Part shown: positions 33,944 to 41,186 of the stretch, piece after piece
How positions within the stretch are numbered: position 1 is the first letter of the stretch
Layout: each line of letters begins with the position of its first letter
The notes under the pieces: generated by a model
Databases searched by the model: none
What the model saw: only the letters and a program-made list of their open reading frames with translations
Told to the model about the DNA's origin: nothing
Program-made: the position numbers and the translations under genes
From: Salinispora pacifica CNR114
GTDB lineage: Bacteria > Actinomycetota > Actinomycetes > Mycobacteriales > Micromonosporaceae
NCBI RefSeq assembly: GCF_000514775.1
Contig: NZ_AZWO01000001.1
Coordinates: 310,001 to 374,000 of the forward strand
DNA: 64,000 bases
Direction: 5' to 3'

Positions 33944-34048
33944 TGGGGTTCTTGCCACCCTGTTCCGTGTGTTCCTGGGGCTGCTCTCCCTGGGCGTGCC
34001 GGAGCCGGCCCCAGAAGGCGGGCCGGCGAGGGGAGCCGGAGTGCAGCC

Positions 34049-34315
34049 TTACCAGACCTCCCACACGATGTGTGGAACGAACCAGATCATGAAGCCGAGT
34101 AGGCCAGCCATGAAGCCGAGTACACCGGCCGACTTCCAGCCGCGCTTGGTGCCGATCCAGATTCGGATGTTCTCGGAGAGTGTGTCCCCCGGAGCCTTGC
34201 GCCACAGCGCGATGCCCTCCAGGATTGCGAAGCTGATCGCCAGCAGCGCCAACCAGGCGGCCCAGATGGTTGCCCAGACGCCATGCTTCGGCGGCTCTTT
34301 GTCGGCGGCGGTCAC
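34049..34315 (-). CDS. Two-helix membrane protein (88 aa)
   Basis: GTG at 34315 with AAGGGGG upstream. Two clear transmembrane helices: WATIWAAWLALLAISFAILEG (about 14-34) and SAGVLGFMAGLLGFMIWFVPHI (about 62-83), joined by a charged loop (LSENIRIWIGTKRGW). Not recognised. Placed between HNH and small terminase genes; it may act in lysis control or superinfection exclusion, but there is no direct evidence. Confidence 0.65.
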   Translation of the reverse strand: MTAADKEPPKHGVWATIWAAWLALLAISFAILEGIALWRKAPGDTLSENIRIWIGTKRGWKSAGVLGFMAGLLGFMIWFVPHIVWEVW

Positions 34316-34379
34316 GGGCAGCCCCCTTCGCTTGCAGTGGAGTGCCCCAGGGAGGCTCGCCACCCCGTCTTTCCCGTCT

Positions 34380-34424
34380 CGGGGTGGCGAGGTGGCGAGG
34401 TGGCGAGGTGGCGAGGTGGCGAGC
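34380..34424. repeat. 9-bp tandem repeat, about five copies
   Basis: GGTGGCGAG (phase arbitrary) repeats about five times head to tail in the gap between the HNH gene and the membrane-protein gene. It is a potential slippage site. Confidence 0.85.
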
Positions 34425-34502
34425 CATGGGGAGGGAACGCGCATTGTGTTGCAGCGCTCTAGCCTCCCGCACCCAACAGGGGTGGCTGCCCGGAGCGCGC
34501 AG

Positions 34503-34817
34503 TCATAGGAGGCCCGGATGGGCCTCGGCGCGGGTGAACCGCTTGGCGGTGCGACGGATCGCGGCTGCCCGCGCTCGGGCACCCTCAGCGCCGGACTTCT
34601 TGTCGTGGTGCCACTGACAGATAGCTTGCAAGTTGGACTCGGAGTGGTCGTCGTTGTTGATAATGTGATCAACGTCGACAGCGGTATCACGACACCGCTC
34701 ACCCCAAGCGCTCCTGGCTCTGCAGCGATGACTATCTCGTCGCAGCACCCGCTTGCGTCTCGCCCCCCAGTCGGGAGGGAGTCGGTGCCGCCGGTCTGAA
34801 CCTTCCCAACCGGGCAT
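34503..34817 (-). CDS. HNH endonuclease (packaging-associated)
   Basis: 104 residues from ATG at 34817, chosen for GGAGGGAG 7 nt upstream. The pattern PGWEGSDRRHRLPPDW, a Cys pair (CRARSAWGERC) and the HNH core VDVDHIINNDDHSESNLQAICQWHHDKKSG are all present. HNH proteins at this position commonly assist terminase in cutting the packaging site. It is the first gene of the leftward structural operon. Confidence 0.85.
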   Translation of the reverse strand: MPGWEGSDRRHRLPPDWGARRKRVLRRDSHRCRARSAWGERCRDTAVDVDHIINNDDHSESNLQAICQWHHDKKSGAEGARARAAAIRRTAKRFTRAEAHPGLL

Positions 34818-35005
34818 CTCGACTCCCTCCAGATGGAATTTTGGCCCCAACCGCGTACGCCCGGAGACATGCGGACCCAGGACCAAGTCATTGGTGACAA
34901 CTTCACAGGCAGGCAGGTGGGAGGGCGTCTCCAAGAAAATGTTGTCGCCCGCGTCAGCGGGCCTACCAGGTTGACTAGCGGTTAGGTGATCAGGTGAACC
35001 CCCAT

Positions 35006-35020
35006 GGCCCCTTCGGGGCC
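35006..35020. terminator. Perfect 6-bp GC hairpin
   Basis: GGCCCC-TTC-GGGGCC at the edge of the control region. It could terminate in either direction. Confidence 0.5.
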
Positions 35021-35241
35021 TAGGTTAGCTTGCCAGTCTCGGGCTCCGAAGCCTGCCAGCCAACTGTTCTACTACTAAGACGGGTTCAGGGAGCCGATTG
35101 GCAATATCGATGTGGACTAGATCACAATATCTCAACGAATGGGTGAGTCCGGGCCGCCGCTGGGTGCCCCCAGAACGACCTTGGAACTGTGGCAAGATTC
35201 CAGCCGCTAAGACACGGCGGTACGGCTACCCGGCTCCGGGG

Positions 35242-35325
35242 TTCATACCCCCTACCGGTATCCACTTCTTACTCTCCACTCTCGACAATTATCACCCGTA
35301 CCCGGTAGGGGTATGAAGTGGTGAT
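35242..35325. promoter_or_regulatory. Interleaved inverted repeats (possible switch or operator)
   Basis: 35242-35258 pairs with 35302-35317 (16 bp with one bulge). CCACTTC (35262-35268) pairs with GAAGTGG (35315-35321), and ATCACC (35291-35296) with GGTGAT (35320-35325). The three pairings share the right-hand segment and exclude one another. Confidence 0.55.
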
Positions 35326-35587
35326 ATGGCTGAGGTGTCCGCCAAGACGAAGGCCGTGACTCAGCTCACGCGTGGACTGGTTTAGGCGAGATGTCCGGCT
35401 GAACGATCGATAGGGATCTGGCCTGAGAGGCACACAGAGCGCCGAAAGGCAGGCTGTCCGTGTGATCCGTAGCGCGCACTCGACTTAGTAGTGATGTTCT
35501 TAGATTCAATCCAGCCCCTTGACGCAGTGCCGGGCCGTCGTGTCCCATCGCGCGCCCGGCGCGCGTCTTCCCTTCGTTCTAATGGGT

Positions 35588-35603
35588 CCCACTACTTAGT
35601 GGG
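35588..35603. promoter_or_regulatory. Palindrome CCCACTA-CT-TAGTGGG
   Basis: Perfect 7-bp dyad, operator-sized. A related sequence in reverse occurs near 35482-35492. Confidence 0.45.
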
Positions 35604-35672
35604 CTTGGATTGATACTTTCCGTGCACTCATCCGTTCGGTCAGCTTGGGTTAGCCAAATGGCGGTGCCATCA

Positions 35673-35685
35673 TGTGATGCTGTGA
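35673..35685 (+). promoter_or_regulatory. TGTGA-N3-TGTGA site 9
   Basis: Perfect copy, spacer TGC, 65 bp upstream of the -35 of the rightward promoter. Confidence 0.7.
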
Positions 35686-35749
35686 CCTAATGTTGCAGTT
35701 GTTCGAGGGGACCGGGACAGCGGTTTACTCGGACGGGGAGGAACACATG

Positions 35750-35778
35750 TTGACATGTACATTCATGACGACTATGGT
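35750..35778 (+). promoter_or_regulatory. Strong rightward sigma70-type promoter (right arm)
   Basis: TTGACA (35750-35755), 17-nt spacer, TATGGT (35773-35778): the same -10 hexamer and spacing as the left-operon promoter at 12607. The first secure gene is 575 nt downstream, implying a long leader. Confidence 0.65.
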
Positions 35779-36354
35779 TCATTCCACTGCGAGGTCAACC
35801 GGGTTCGACGCTCTCGGCTCACCGCATAGGCGGTCGACCAACACGGAGCAACGGTCACAAGTTGACAGAGCGGATGGGGCAGACTACGGTTCTTCCCAGC
35901 ACAGCAACAAGCCGATCAATTGGGTCGGATGAAAGGCCCGTGAGCAAGCGCACGGGGAAAGCGGACCCCTTGGGATGCTGAGGGGTGGCGCACTCCGTCT
36001 AGGCAGTCGGACGGGCAAACGACGTTTCGCTAGGTCGTGCACAAACCTACGGCACACGTTAAGGGGGCATCCTCTCTGTGTGGCAAGGGGGCGGTCAGTC
36101 GCTTCGGATCGGAATTGTCGCCTAGGTGGCGGAGATCATCAGTCTCTGACTAACCACCGGGTACAGCGCCGAACCGGCAGGCGAGCGGAGCGGGTGGCGC
36201 AGTGAGTAAGCAAATCCGCTCGCAAGTCTTCCCTTCGGCGTGGTGGTCACATGATCCCCGCGCCGTTGGGTGAACTTCAGGAGGTGGTGTGAAGTTGACA
36301 CCTTTGGTATTTGATAGGCGTCGAAGACCGTAACATCAATCGGAAGGTGAAGTG

Positions 36355-36708
36355 ATGAGAGTAGCTGGCGTCTGGAATGGCGGCGCGGGGCGCTACAGCT
36401 CCGGGGGTATTGACACCGACGGGGAGACCTGGGCCTCGCTGTCTGACGCTGGGCGCTCCCTGGTGGAGCGGTATGAGTCCGGCTATTGGCTACGGGATGG
36501 CCGCGCTCGGGCAATGGAGTTGGATGATGACGGGATCTTCCACCTTGGCGAACCGACCGACTGTTTGCGCCCTTGTGTTGGGGAGGACACCAGCATTGAC
36601 CTGTACCGGATGGAGCGGGTTGGGCGTGGCAAGTGGCGGCTAGGTCATGAGCCGTACGCACGGCTTACCTTGGGCCCTCGGCTTGGGGTGCGCGTCGAGA
36701 ATTGGTGA
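36355..36708 (+). CDS. First right-arm gene, unknown function (117 aa)
   Basis: ATG at 36355 with GGAAGG upstream (a GTG one codon earlier is possible). The protein is mixed alpha/beta with aromatic-rich strands (VAGVWNGGAGRYSSGGIDTDGETW; GRGKWRLGHEPYARLTLGPRLG). I do not recognise it. A perfect 13-bp repeat begins 3 nt after its stop. Confidence 0.6.
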   Translation: MRVAGVWNGGAGRYSSGGIDTDGETWASLSDAGRSLVERYESGYWLRDGRARAMELDDDGIFHLGEPTDCLRPCVGEDTSIDLYRMERVGRGKWRLGHEPYARLTLGPRLGVRVENW

Positions 36709-36710
36709 AG

Positions 36711-36723
36711 TGTGATCCTGTGA
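36711..36723 (+). promoter_or_regulatory. TGTGA-N3-TGTGA site 10
   Basis: Perfect copy, spacer TCC, immediately after the stop of the first right-arm gene. Confidence 0.7.
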
Positions 36724-36792
36724 CCCAGGGTGGTGTGGCTCATGGGGCCGCCGGGTGTGGGTCCGGCCATGAGTACTTAGAGGGGCGGTGAC

Positions 36793-37404
36793 GTGGGTAG
36801 GGGGATGACTTCCCATGACGAACGGCTTCGCGGGCTAGGCACCAGCGTCCGAGCCTGCGCCGATCGGATCGTGGCGGTCTGGGATCGGGCGAGCGATTCT
36901 GAAAGGGATGCCGGTGCCCGCTGGTACGACGAAGCGGCGAGGGTCGTCGATGATCTGGCCGCGCAGACCGGGCGTTCCCGTGAGCATGTTGCCGCCGTAG
37001 TCTCTCATCTTTCGCCACGGACGACTTGGGCGCGGACTGTGGCCGGTGCTACCGCACTGCTCATGGGGGGCGTGCCGGTGGCATGCATTGGGGCGAACGT
37101 TAAGCGGGCGTCGTGTGCGCTGGAATCGGATGATCCACTAGGCACGCTTGCCGGGCCGAAGGTTCGCCGGTTCGCGCTTAACATCCTCGGCGACCGGGGG
37201 GCGGTAACGGTGGATGTGTGGGCGGTGCGAGTCGCCTTCGGTGGCCGCTTTGCCCGCACTGATCATGAGCGGCTGGTTAGTCGGGTAGGCGTGTATGAGG
37301 CGCTTGAGCACGCTTACCGGACTTCCGCTCGCCGGGCCCGTTGTGATCCTGCGACCATCCAGGCCACATCCTGGATCGTAGCCCGAAATGGGCGCAGTGG
37401 CTGA
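36793..37404 (+). CDS. Putative HhH-GPD-type DNA glycosylase/lyase-like protein (203 aa)
   Basis: Residues 68-80 (VSHLSPRTTWART) and the later LAGPKVRRFALNILGD...AVTVDVWAVRVAFG follow the order hairpin-helix-hairpin, Lys, then the (V)DxxxxR catalytic-Asp motif of endonuclease III-like base-excision enzymes. No iron-sulphur Cys cluster is present. It may remove modified or damaged bases; processing of host or phage DNA modification is possible. A second start, ATG at 36805, has a better ribosome site. Confidence 0.5.
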   Translation: MGRGMTSHDERLRGLGTSVRACADRIVAVWDRASDSERDAGARWYDEAARVVDDLAAQTGRSREHVAAVVSHLSPRTTWARTVAGATALLMGGVPVACIGANVKRASCALESDDPLGTLAGPKVRRFALNILGDRGAVTVDVWAVRVAFGGRFARTDHERLVSRVGVYEALEHAYRTSARRARCDPATIQATSWIVARNGRSG

Positions 37405-37420
37405 GTAAGTGTGAAAAGTG

Positions 37421-37470
37421 GTCCATGCGTTGCTGTCTGGGGTGGCGTGGGTTCATGACCCGGCATGGAT
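37421..37470 (+). ncRNA. Three-way-junction repeat element, copy A
   Basis: Closing stem TCCATGC/GCATGGA (37422-37428 with 37463-37469, plus a G-U pair), an inner hairpin using G-U pairs, and the T-arm-like GGG-TTCATGA-CCC. It begins 17 nt after one stop and ends 37 nt before the next start. Confidence 0.6.
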
Positions 37471-37506
37471 GCGCAAGGTCAATCATCACATGGAGGGAGT
37501 AGATCG

Positions 37507-37686
37507 ATGCGTGGACGTACGGCGGTGGCACTGGGCTACGTGATTGAGGACGCCCGGGAGGAACTGCACGAGCTGTCGGCCGGCGCAGTGGACCCCTGGT
37601 CCTTGACCGACGCCGAGGTGGTCGACCTGGTCGACGCCGGGTACTTGGGCGGCTGGTCCGCTTTCCTGCGGAATAGTGCGGCCTGA
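37507..37686 (+). CDS. Small phage protein (59 aa)
   Basis: ATG at 37507 behind GGAGGGAG. Acidic helical peptide (VALGYVIEDAREELHELSAG; LTDAEVVDLVDAGYLGGW). Function unknown; first gene after repeat element A. The short spacing to the next gene indicates a shared message. Confidence 0.6.
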   Translation: MRGRTAVALGYVIEDAREELHELSAGAVDPWSLTDAEVVDLVDAGYLGGWSAFLRNSAA

Positions 37687-37695
37687 GAGGGCGAA

Positions 37696-37863
37696 ATGCC
37701 AGAGGGGCTGGGGCCGATTGCCAGGCAACTCACCGCCGAGGAGCTGGAGGCCGCACTGGTCGCCTTGGCCGACATCCGTGCCGGATACCCGGACCCAGAG
37801 CTGGACCCGGCCGGACGTGTGGTTGCTGACAGGGTACGGGGCATTGTTCGCGATTCCGACTGA
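37696..37863 (+). CDS. Small phage protein (55 aa)
   Basis: ATG at 37696 with GAGAGGGCG upstream. Acidic helical peptide (GPIARQLTAEELEAALVAL) ending ADRVRGIVRDSD. Not recognised. The 9-nt gap after the preceding stop and good codon bias support it being real. Confidence 0.55.
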   Translation: MPEGLGPIARQLTAEELEAALVALADIRAGYPDPELDPAGRVVADRVRGIVRDSD

Positions 37864-37903
37864 CTGACGATTCATTCCGTCCTAAACCAAAAGGGGAGAC
37901 CCG

Positions 37904-38137
37904 ATGAAGACTGTGACGCTGACCGATGACCAGTATGCCTGCCTGCTCCGTGCCGTCAAGGTTGCGCTGCGACAGGCCAAGCAGATGGTGTTTGACGCTG
38001 AGCGAGACCTGATCTGGGCGGACCACCGGGGCGATGAAAGCTCGGCCCGGTTCTTCTACAACATGCTGGCGCTGTCCACGGACTTGCGGCGCGAGTACAC
38101 CAACCTGACCGAGGTGGTGGAACTTGCCGACATGTGA
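37904..38137 (+). CDS. Small helical phage protein (77 aa)
   Basis: ATG with GGGGAG upstream. Mostly helical (LTDDQYACLLRAVKVALRQAKQMVFDAERDL; FFYNMLALSTDLRREYTNL). No family recognised. An imperfect 13-bp repeat (38133-38145) overlaps its stop. Confidence 0.6.
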   Translation: MKTVTLTDDQYACLLRAVKVALRQAKQMVFDAERDLIWADHRGDESSARFFYNMLALSTDLRREYTNLTEVVELADM

Positions 38138-38194
38138 ACTTGAGTTATAGGCGCCAGTCACACCATCACGCGATGACTACTGCAAGGAGACGCC

Positions 38195-38806
38195 ATGCTT
38201 ACCGCGAAGCGGACCGAGCTGCAAGTCTGGGTTGGCTGCCTGGATTGCTACAACCATGGTCGATTGGTAGGGCAGTGGTACGACGCCAGCGAAGTCGGGG
38301 CGCTCGATATCGAGCAAGTGCACCGCGACGGGGGTGCGGGGTTGACCGGGCTGCCGTCGCCGGACGCCTACCGCTGGTCGCCAGAAGGTGGGGACCCGGA
38401 GGAGTTGAACGAGGGGCATGAGGGGCTATGGGTCTTTGATCATGATGGATTCTGTGGCCTTTTGAGGGGGGAGTGCTCCCCGTCGGAGGCGCAGCAGGTC
38501 GCCGAAGTGATCGGTCAGCTCGAAATGCATGAGGACGTTTCGGCACTGGCCACTTACGTCCAGCACGAAGGCGTTGACCTTGATGACTCGGGACTAATCG
38601 AGAGGTTCCGGGAGGCGTACTGCGGCGAGTGGGAGAGCGAGGTGGAGTACGCCCAAGACTTGGCCGACGACCTGGGGGTGCTCGACGCTGACGCTACTTG
38701 GCCGTGCAACTACATCGACTGGGACCGCGCCGCCCGGGACCTGTTCATAGACGACTACTGGTCGGTGTGGGTGGGGGGCAAGGTTCAGGTCTTCCACAAC
38801 GGCTAA
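38195..38806 (+). CDS. ArdA-like antirestriction protein
   Basis: 203 residues, ATG with AAGGAG upstream. Strongly acidic, with the ArdA pattern in order: VWVGCLDCYNHGRLVGQWYDA, then LIERFREAYCGEWESEVEYAQDLADDLG and YIDWDRAARDLFIDDYWSVW. ArdA mimics bent B-form DNA and blocks type I restriction enzymes, so it would protect the entering phage genome. An opposite-orientation 13-bp-family site (38158-38170) lies upstream. Confidence 0.85.
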   Translation: MLTAKRTELQVWVGCLDCYNHGRLVGQWYDASEVGALDIEQVHRDGGAGLTGLPSPDAYRWSPEGGDPEELNEGHEGLWVFDHDGFCGLLRGECSPSEAQQVAEVIGQLEMHEDVSALATYVQHEGVDLDDSGLIERFREAYCGEWESEVEYAQDLADDLGVLDADATWPCNYIDWDRAARDLFIDDYWSVWVGGKVQVFHNG

Positions 38807-38831
38807 AGCGGCTGATCAAGTGTGATCCTGA

Positions 38832-38882
38832 GTCCATGCGTCATCGTCAAGGGATGGCGAGGGTTCATGACCCGGCATGGAC
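38832..38882 (+). ncRNA. Three-way-junction repeat element, copy B
   Basis: 8-bp closing stem (38832-38839 with 38875-38882), 6-bp hairpin with a 7-nt loop (38840-38858) and GGG-TTCATGA-CCC (38861-38873). Compared with copies C and D the inner stem differs in sequence but still pairs. Confidence 0.65.
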
Positions 38883-38913
38883 ACGTAAAGCCAACTATCA
38901 CAAAGGGAGGGAC

Positions 38914-39315
38914 ATGAACACGATGCTGGTGTATCGGGTTGAGACGGCGTGGGGACAAGGTCCGTACAACCGATGGGACGGGGCAATGACGGAGGCACAG
39001 GCGGATGAGCATCAATTGATGACGAAGGCGCACTGCAATACGGAAACCCACCCCTCCCCGCAAGTCGATCGCGCTTGGTCGAAGAACCCGAAGTCGGGGC
39101 AATTCGATGATTCCTACCTGTTTGGGTTCGGAAGCCGGGCCGACCTGGTCGCCTGGTTCGGGGGGTGGGGTGCGCATCTCCAGGACTGCGGTTACCGGGT
39201 GAACGTGTACCGAGTTCCTGTCCGTGCGGTGATCGCGGGCCGCAATCAGGTGGCGGCCAAGCGCTACTCGATGGTGCGGATGTGCTCCCTTCCCATCACC
39301 AAGCTGGCCCCATGA
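38914..39315 (+). CDS. Phage protein of unknown function (133 aa)
   Basis: ATG at 38914 with AGGGAGG upstream. Mixed alpha/beta (MLVYRVETAWGQGPYN; LFGFGSRADLVAWFGGWGAHLQDCGYRVNVYRVP). Small proteins with this plan are common in actinophage right arms, but no function is known to me. Lies between repeat elements B and C. Confidence 0.6.
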   Translation: MNTMLVYRVETAWGQGPYNRWDGAMTEAQADEHQLMTKAHCNTETHPSPQVDRAWSKNPKSGQFDDSYLFGFGSRADLVAWFGGWGAHLQDCGYRVNVYRVPVRAVIAGRNQVAAKRYSMVRMCSLPITKLAP

Positions 39316-39322
39316 CCCGCCG

Positions 39323-39369
39323 GCCTGCACGCCGGCCAGGACGGCGGGGGTTCACGACCCGGTGCAGGC
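39323..39369 (+). ncRNA. Three-way-junction repeat element, copy C
   Basis: 7-bp closing stem GCCTGCA/TGCAGGC, 5-bp hairpin CGCCG-GCCAGGA-CGGCG with a 7-nt loop, and GGG-TTCACGA-CCC. Starts 8 nt after a stop, 33 nt before the next start. Confidence 0.7.
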
Positions 39370-39401
39370 ACGCAACTACCCCGCCTGCCTGAGGGAGAGA
39401 T

Positions 39402-39611
39402 ATGTACCGCGTGACCTGGACCGAGGTTTCCAAGCATGAGGTGGAGCTGACCGCCGTAGAACTGGCCGACCTGCTGGGGGTGGAGGTTGACGAGATGGCC
39501 CTCATCGAGGAGATCGACTGTGGCGGGAGCCTAGTTAACAGCCTCGGCGGGCTGAGCCGTTGGGGGTTCGTGGGCCTGACCCGCGAAGACGTTGAAATCG
39601 AGGAGGTCTGA
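39402..39611 (+). CDS. Small acidic phage protein (69 aa)
   Basis: ATG with GAGGGAG upstream. Sequence YRVTWTEVSKHEVELTAVELADLLGVEVDEM suggests a short HTH-like or acidic adaptor fold. Unknown function. The next gene starts 2 nt after its stop. Confidence 0.6.
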   Translation: MYRVTWTEVSKHEVELTAVELADLLGVEVDEMALIEEIDCGGSLVNSLGGLSRWGFVGLTREDVEIEEV

Positions 39612-39613
39612 CC

Positions 39614-39802
39614 ATGGCTCACGAGATGGACATACCAACCGTCGATGACGGCGAGGTCTACCTGGCACGCAAGATCGACAATAATCGATTCGTGCTGGAG
39701 GTGACCAACTCGATCGGCGACGTGGCCAAGGTCGAGTTGATCGGGGATGACCTGCTTCAGCTCATTCGTAGCTCGGCGCAACTCCTTGCCGAGGCGTACT
39801 GA
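39614..39802 (+). CDS. Small phage protein (62 aa)
   Basis: ATG behind GAGG. Acidic beta-rich start (MDIPTVDDGEVYLARKIDNNRFVLEVTNSIGD) and helical end (LIRSSAQLLAEA). Not recognised; co-translated with the gene before it. Confidence 0.6.
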   Translation: MAHEMDIPTVDDGEVYLARKIDNNRFVLEVTNSIGDVAKVELIGDDLLQLIRSSAQLLAEAY

Positions 39803-39809
39803 TCCACGG

Positions 39810-39856
39810 GCCTGCACGCCGGCCAGGACGGCGGGGGTTCACGACCCGGTGCGGGC
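39810..39856 (+). ncRNA. Three-way-junction repeat element, copy D
   Basis: Nearly identical to copy C over 47 nt. The single change in the closing stem (TGCGGGC for TGCAGGC) turns an A-U into a G-U pair, so pairing is preserved. Confidence 0.7.
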
Positions 39857-39896
39857 ACGCATGACATCCACCCATCCCAACACGAGGGAGACCGAC

Positions 39897-40187
39897 ATGA
39901 GTTCCCGACTGGCCAAGGCTCTACTGTCCGACGACCCGGCTGAGCAGGAGAAGCTTTTGCGGGAGGAGACGCTGCGCCACGCGGTGTCTCGTGCGATCTT
40001 CTGCGCCATCACCGAGAAAGTGCTCGACGTTCGCGCGGCGGTGCTGTTCACCGTCAAGCACAACGGTAAGTCTGGTGCGCTCGTCATGACCGGCGAGGCG
40101 TGGGACGGGCTGTCGGCGGACACGCTGGCTACCGCCGCCGAGCTGGGTGCTGAGGTTGAGGTCATCGACGGGCGGGAGCTGGTCTGA
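39897..40187 (+). CDS. Phage protein of unknown function (96 aa)
   Basis: ATG at 39897 with GAGGGAG upstream. Helical N-terminus (LAKALLSDDPAEQEKLLREETLRHAVSRAIF) and a beta C-terminus (VRAAVLFTVKHNGKSGALVMTGEAW). Its stop overlaps the next start by 1 nt (TGATG). Confidence 0.6.
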   Translation: MSSRLAKALLSDDPAEQEKLLREETLRHAVSRAIFCAITEKVLDVRAAVLFTVKHNGKSGALVMTGEAWDGLSADTLATAAELGAEVEVIDGRELV

Positions 40188-40414
40188 TGTTTCATATCAT
40201 CGTGAAATCCATCAATGGAGGCGAGGAGCGCTATGGGCGCATGGAGTTCATCTCTCCGAGCCTCGCAGCCCAGTATGTCGAGCGCGAGTTGCGCAGCCTT
40301 ACCTGCTACTGCCAGGTGTGGATCAAGAACCGCGGCGGGGAGCGCGTTGTCCAGGGGCGCCGGGACGGCTTCAACGGCACCGGCAAGAACTGGATCTGGG
40401 AGAGGGCATCATGA
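40187..40414 (+). CDS. Small phage protein (75 aa)
   Basis: ATG overlapping the previous stop. Compact alpha/beta (HIIVKSINGGEERYGRMEFISPSLAAQYVERELRSL) with a CYC motif and Trp-rich end (GTGKNWIWERAS). Unknown function. Confidence 0.6.
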   Translation: MFHIIVKSINGGEERYGRMEFISPSLAAQYVERELRSLTCYCQVWIKNRGGERVVQGRRDGFNGTGKNWIWERAS

Positions 40415-40521
40415 ACTGGGCGGGCCGTCCCCATCGGAGACCTGTGTGCCGATCTGGCCGAGCAACCCTCACCACCGAGAACCTGGTCCGCGAAACCAGG
40501 GCGGGGGAGGTCGGCCGTTGA
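40411..40521 (+). CDS. Possible very small phage protein (36 aa)
   Basis: ATG overlaps the preceding stop (ATGA), which favours coupled translation of an Arg-rich peptide (MNWAGRPHRRPVCRSGRATL). It is too short for confidence and could be chance. Confidence 0.3.
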   Translation: MNWAGRPHRRPVCRSGRATLTTENLVRETRAGEVGR

Positions 40522-40639
40522 CCGATGCCGAGTAGGAGATTTACCACCTATCCTTCTGTGAACTTGAGATGAAGCAATTGGTCACAAATGCGAGCACAAG
40601 ATATCAATCTAAGGATGAAGCAAGAAGGGGTATTGAGAC

Positions 40640-41179
40640 ATGACTGCACGTGGCAAGATGAATGCCGCCAATATCGTCCGTGCCATTAACTCCGGCAGCA
40701 CCATACGAGTGCTCCTGACGTGGCAGAGCGCGGAGACCCTCAGGACAGCCGGCGTCAACCGTGAGCCGGGTCTTATGGCTGCCAACCGAAAGACTGGCGT
40801 GTTGACGCTGGCCGTCCAGGAGGTCGAGACCCGGGCGATAGTCACCACCGGCCGGCGAGCCGAGCGACAGTACCGCCTCCGCACTAGCCAGGGCTGGACC
40901 CTTTGGTCTTCCCCTGTCCAGACCTTCATCCTCGCCCCCGAAGATGCAGCCGGGATCAAGCGGGCGCATAGCGAGGCGTTGATCGAGGACGCGCGCATCA
41001 ATGTGCAGGACGAGCTGGCCGCCTTCGAGCGGGGTGAGTTGAAGGAAGGTCAGGCCGCCGAACTACCGGCCACTGAAATCCCGAACGACCCACCGCACCA
41101 TGAGGTGATCAACGGCTCGGGGGTCGACGCGCAGGATTCCCGGCCCCCCCACAAGTTGCGCCAGGACCGGAGGGCGTGA
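40640..41179 (+). CDS. Phage protein of unknown function (179 aa)
   Basis: ATG start. The first 90 residues are a plausible alpha/beta domain (NAANIVRAINSGSTIRVLLTW; KTGVLTLAVQEVETRAIVTTGRRAERQYRL); a helical segment and an acidic, Pro-rich, disordered tail follow. An imperfect 13-bp repeat (40557-40569) precedes it. Not recognised. Confidence 0.6.
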   Translation: MTARGKMNAANIVRAINSGSTIRVLLTWQSAETLRTAGVNREPGLMAANRKTGVLTLAVQEVETRAIVTTGRRAERQYRLRTSQGWTLWSSPVQTFILAPEDAAGIKRAHSEALIEDARINVQDELAAFERGELKEGQAAELPATEIPNDPPHHEVINGSGVDAQDSRPPHKLRQDRRA

Positions 41180-41186
41180 CCCATCC

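Larger units (their letters stand above)
34818..36354. other. Central control region between structural operon and right arm
   Basis: About 1.5 kb without a secure gene. It contains hairpins at 34947-34962 and 35006-35020, the large interleaved inverted repeats at 35242-35325, a 7-bp palindrome at 35588-35603, a strong rightward promoter at 35750-35778, 13-bp-family sites at 34895, 35122, 35673, 35855 and 36288, and a 9-bp inverted repeat (36181-36189 with 36215-36223). The packaging (cos/pac) site probably lies near 35 kb by comparison with other HNH-terminase phages. Frames of 70-80 codons at 35.1, 35.7 and 36.0 kb look non-coding. Confidence 0.6.

Noticed and set aside
35175..35260. A tRNA around GGGGTTCATACCCCC
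   Set aside because: A T-arm-like hairpin is present but no acceptor, D or anticodon arm can be fitted; it belongs to the inverted-repeat structure there.
35098..36205. Frames of 72-80 codons in the control region as genes
   Set aside because: Composition is not protein-like, they cross promoters and inverted repeats, and only one has a plausible ribosome site. A short frame near 35755 could be coding but overlaps the right-arm promoter.
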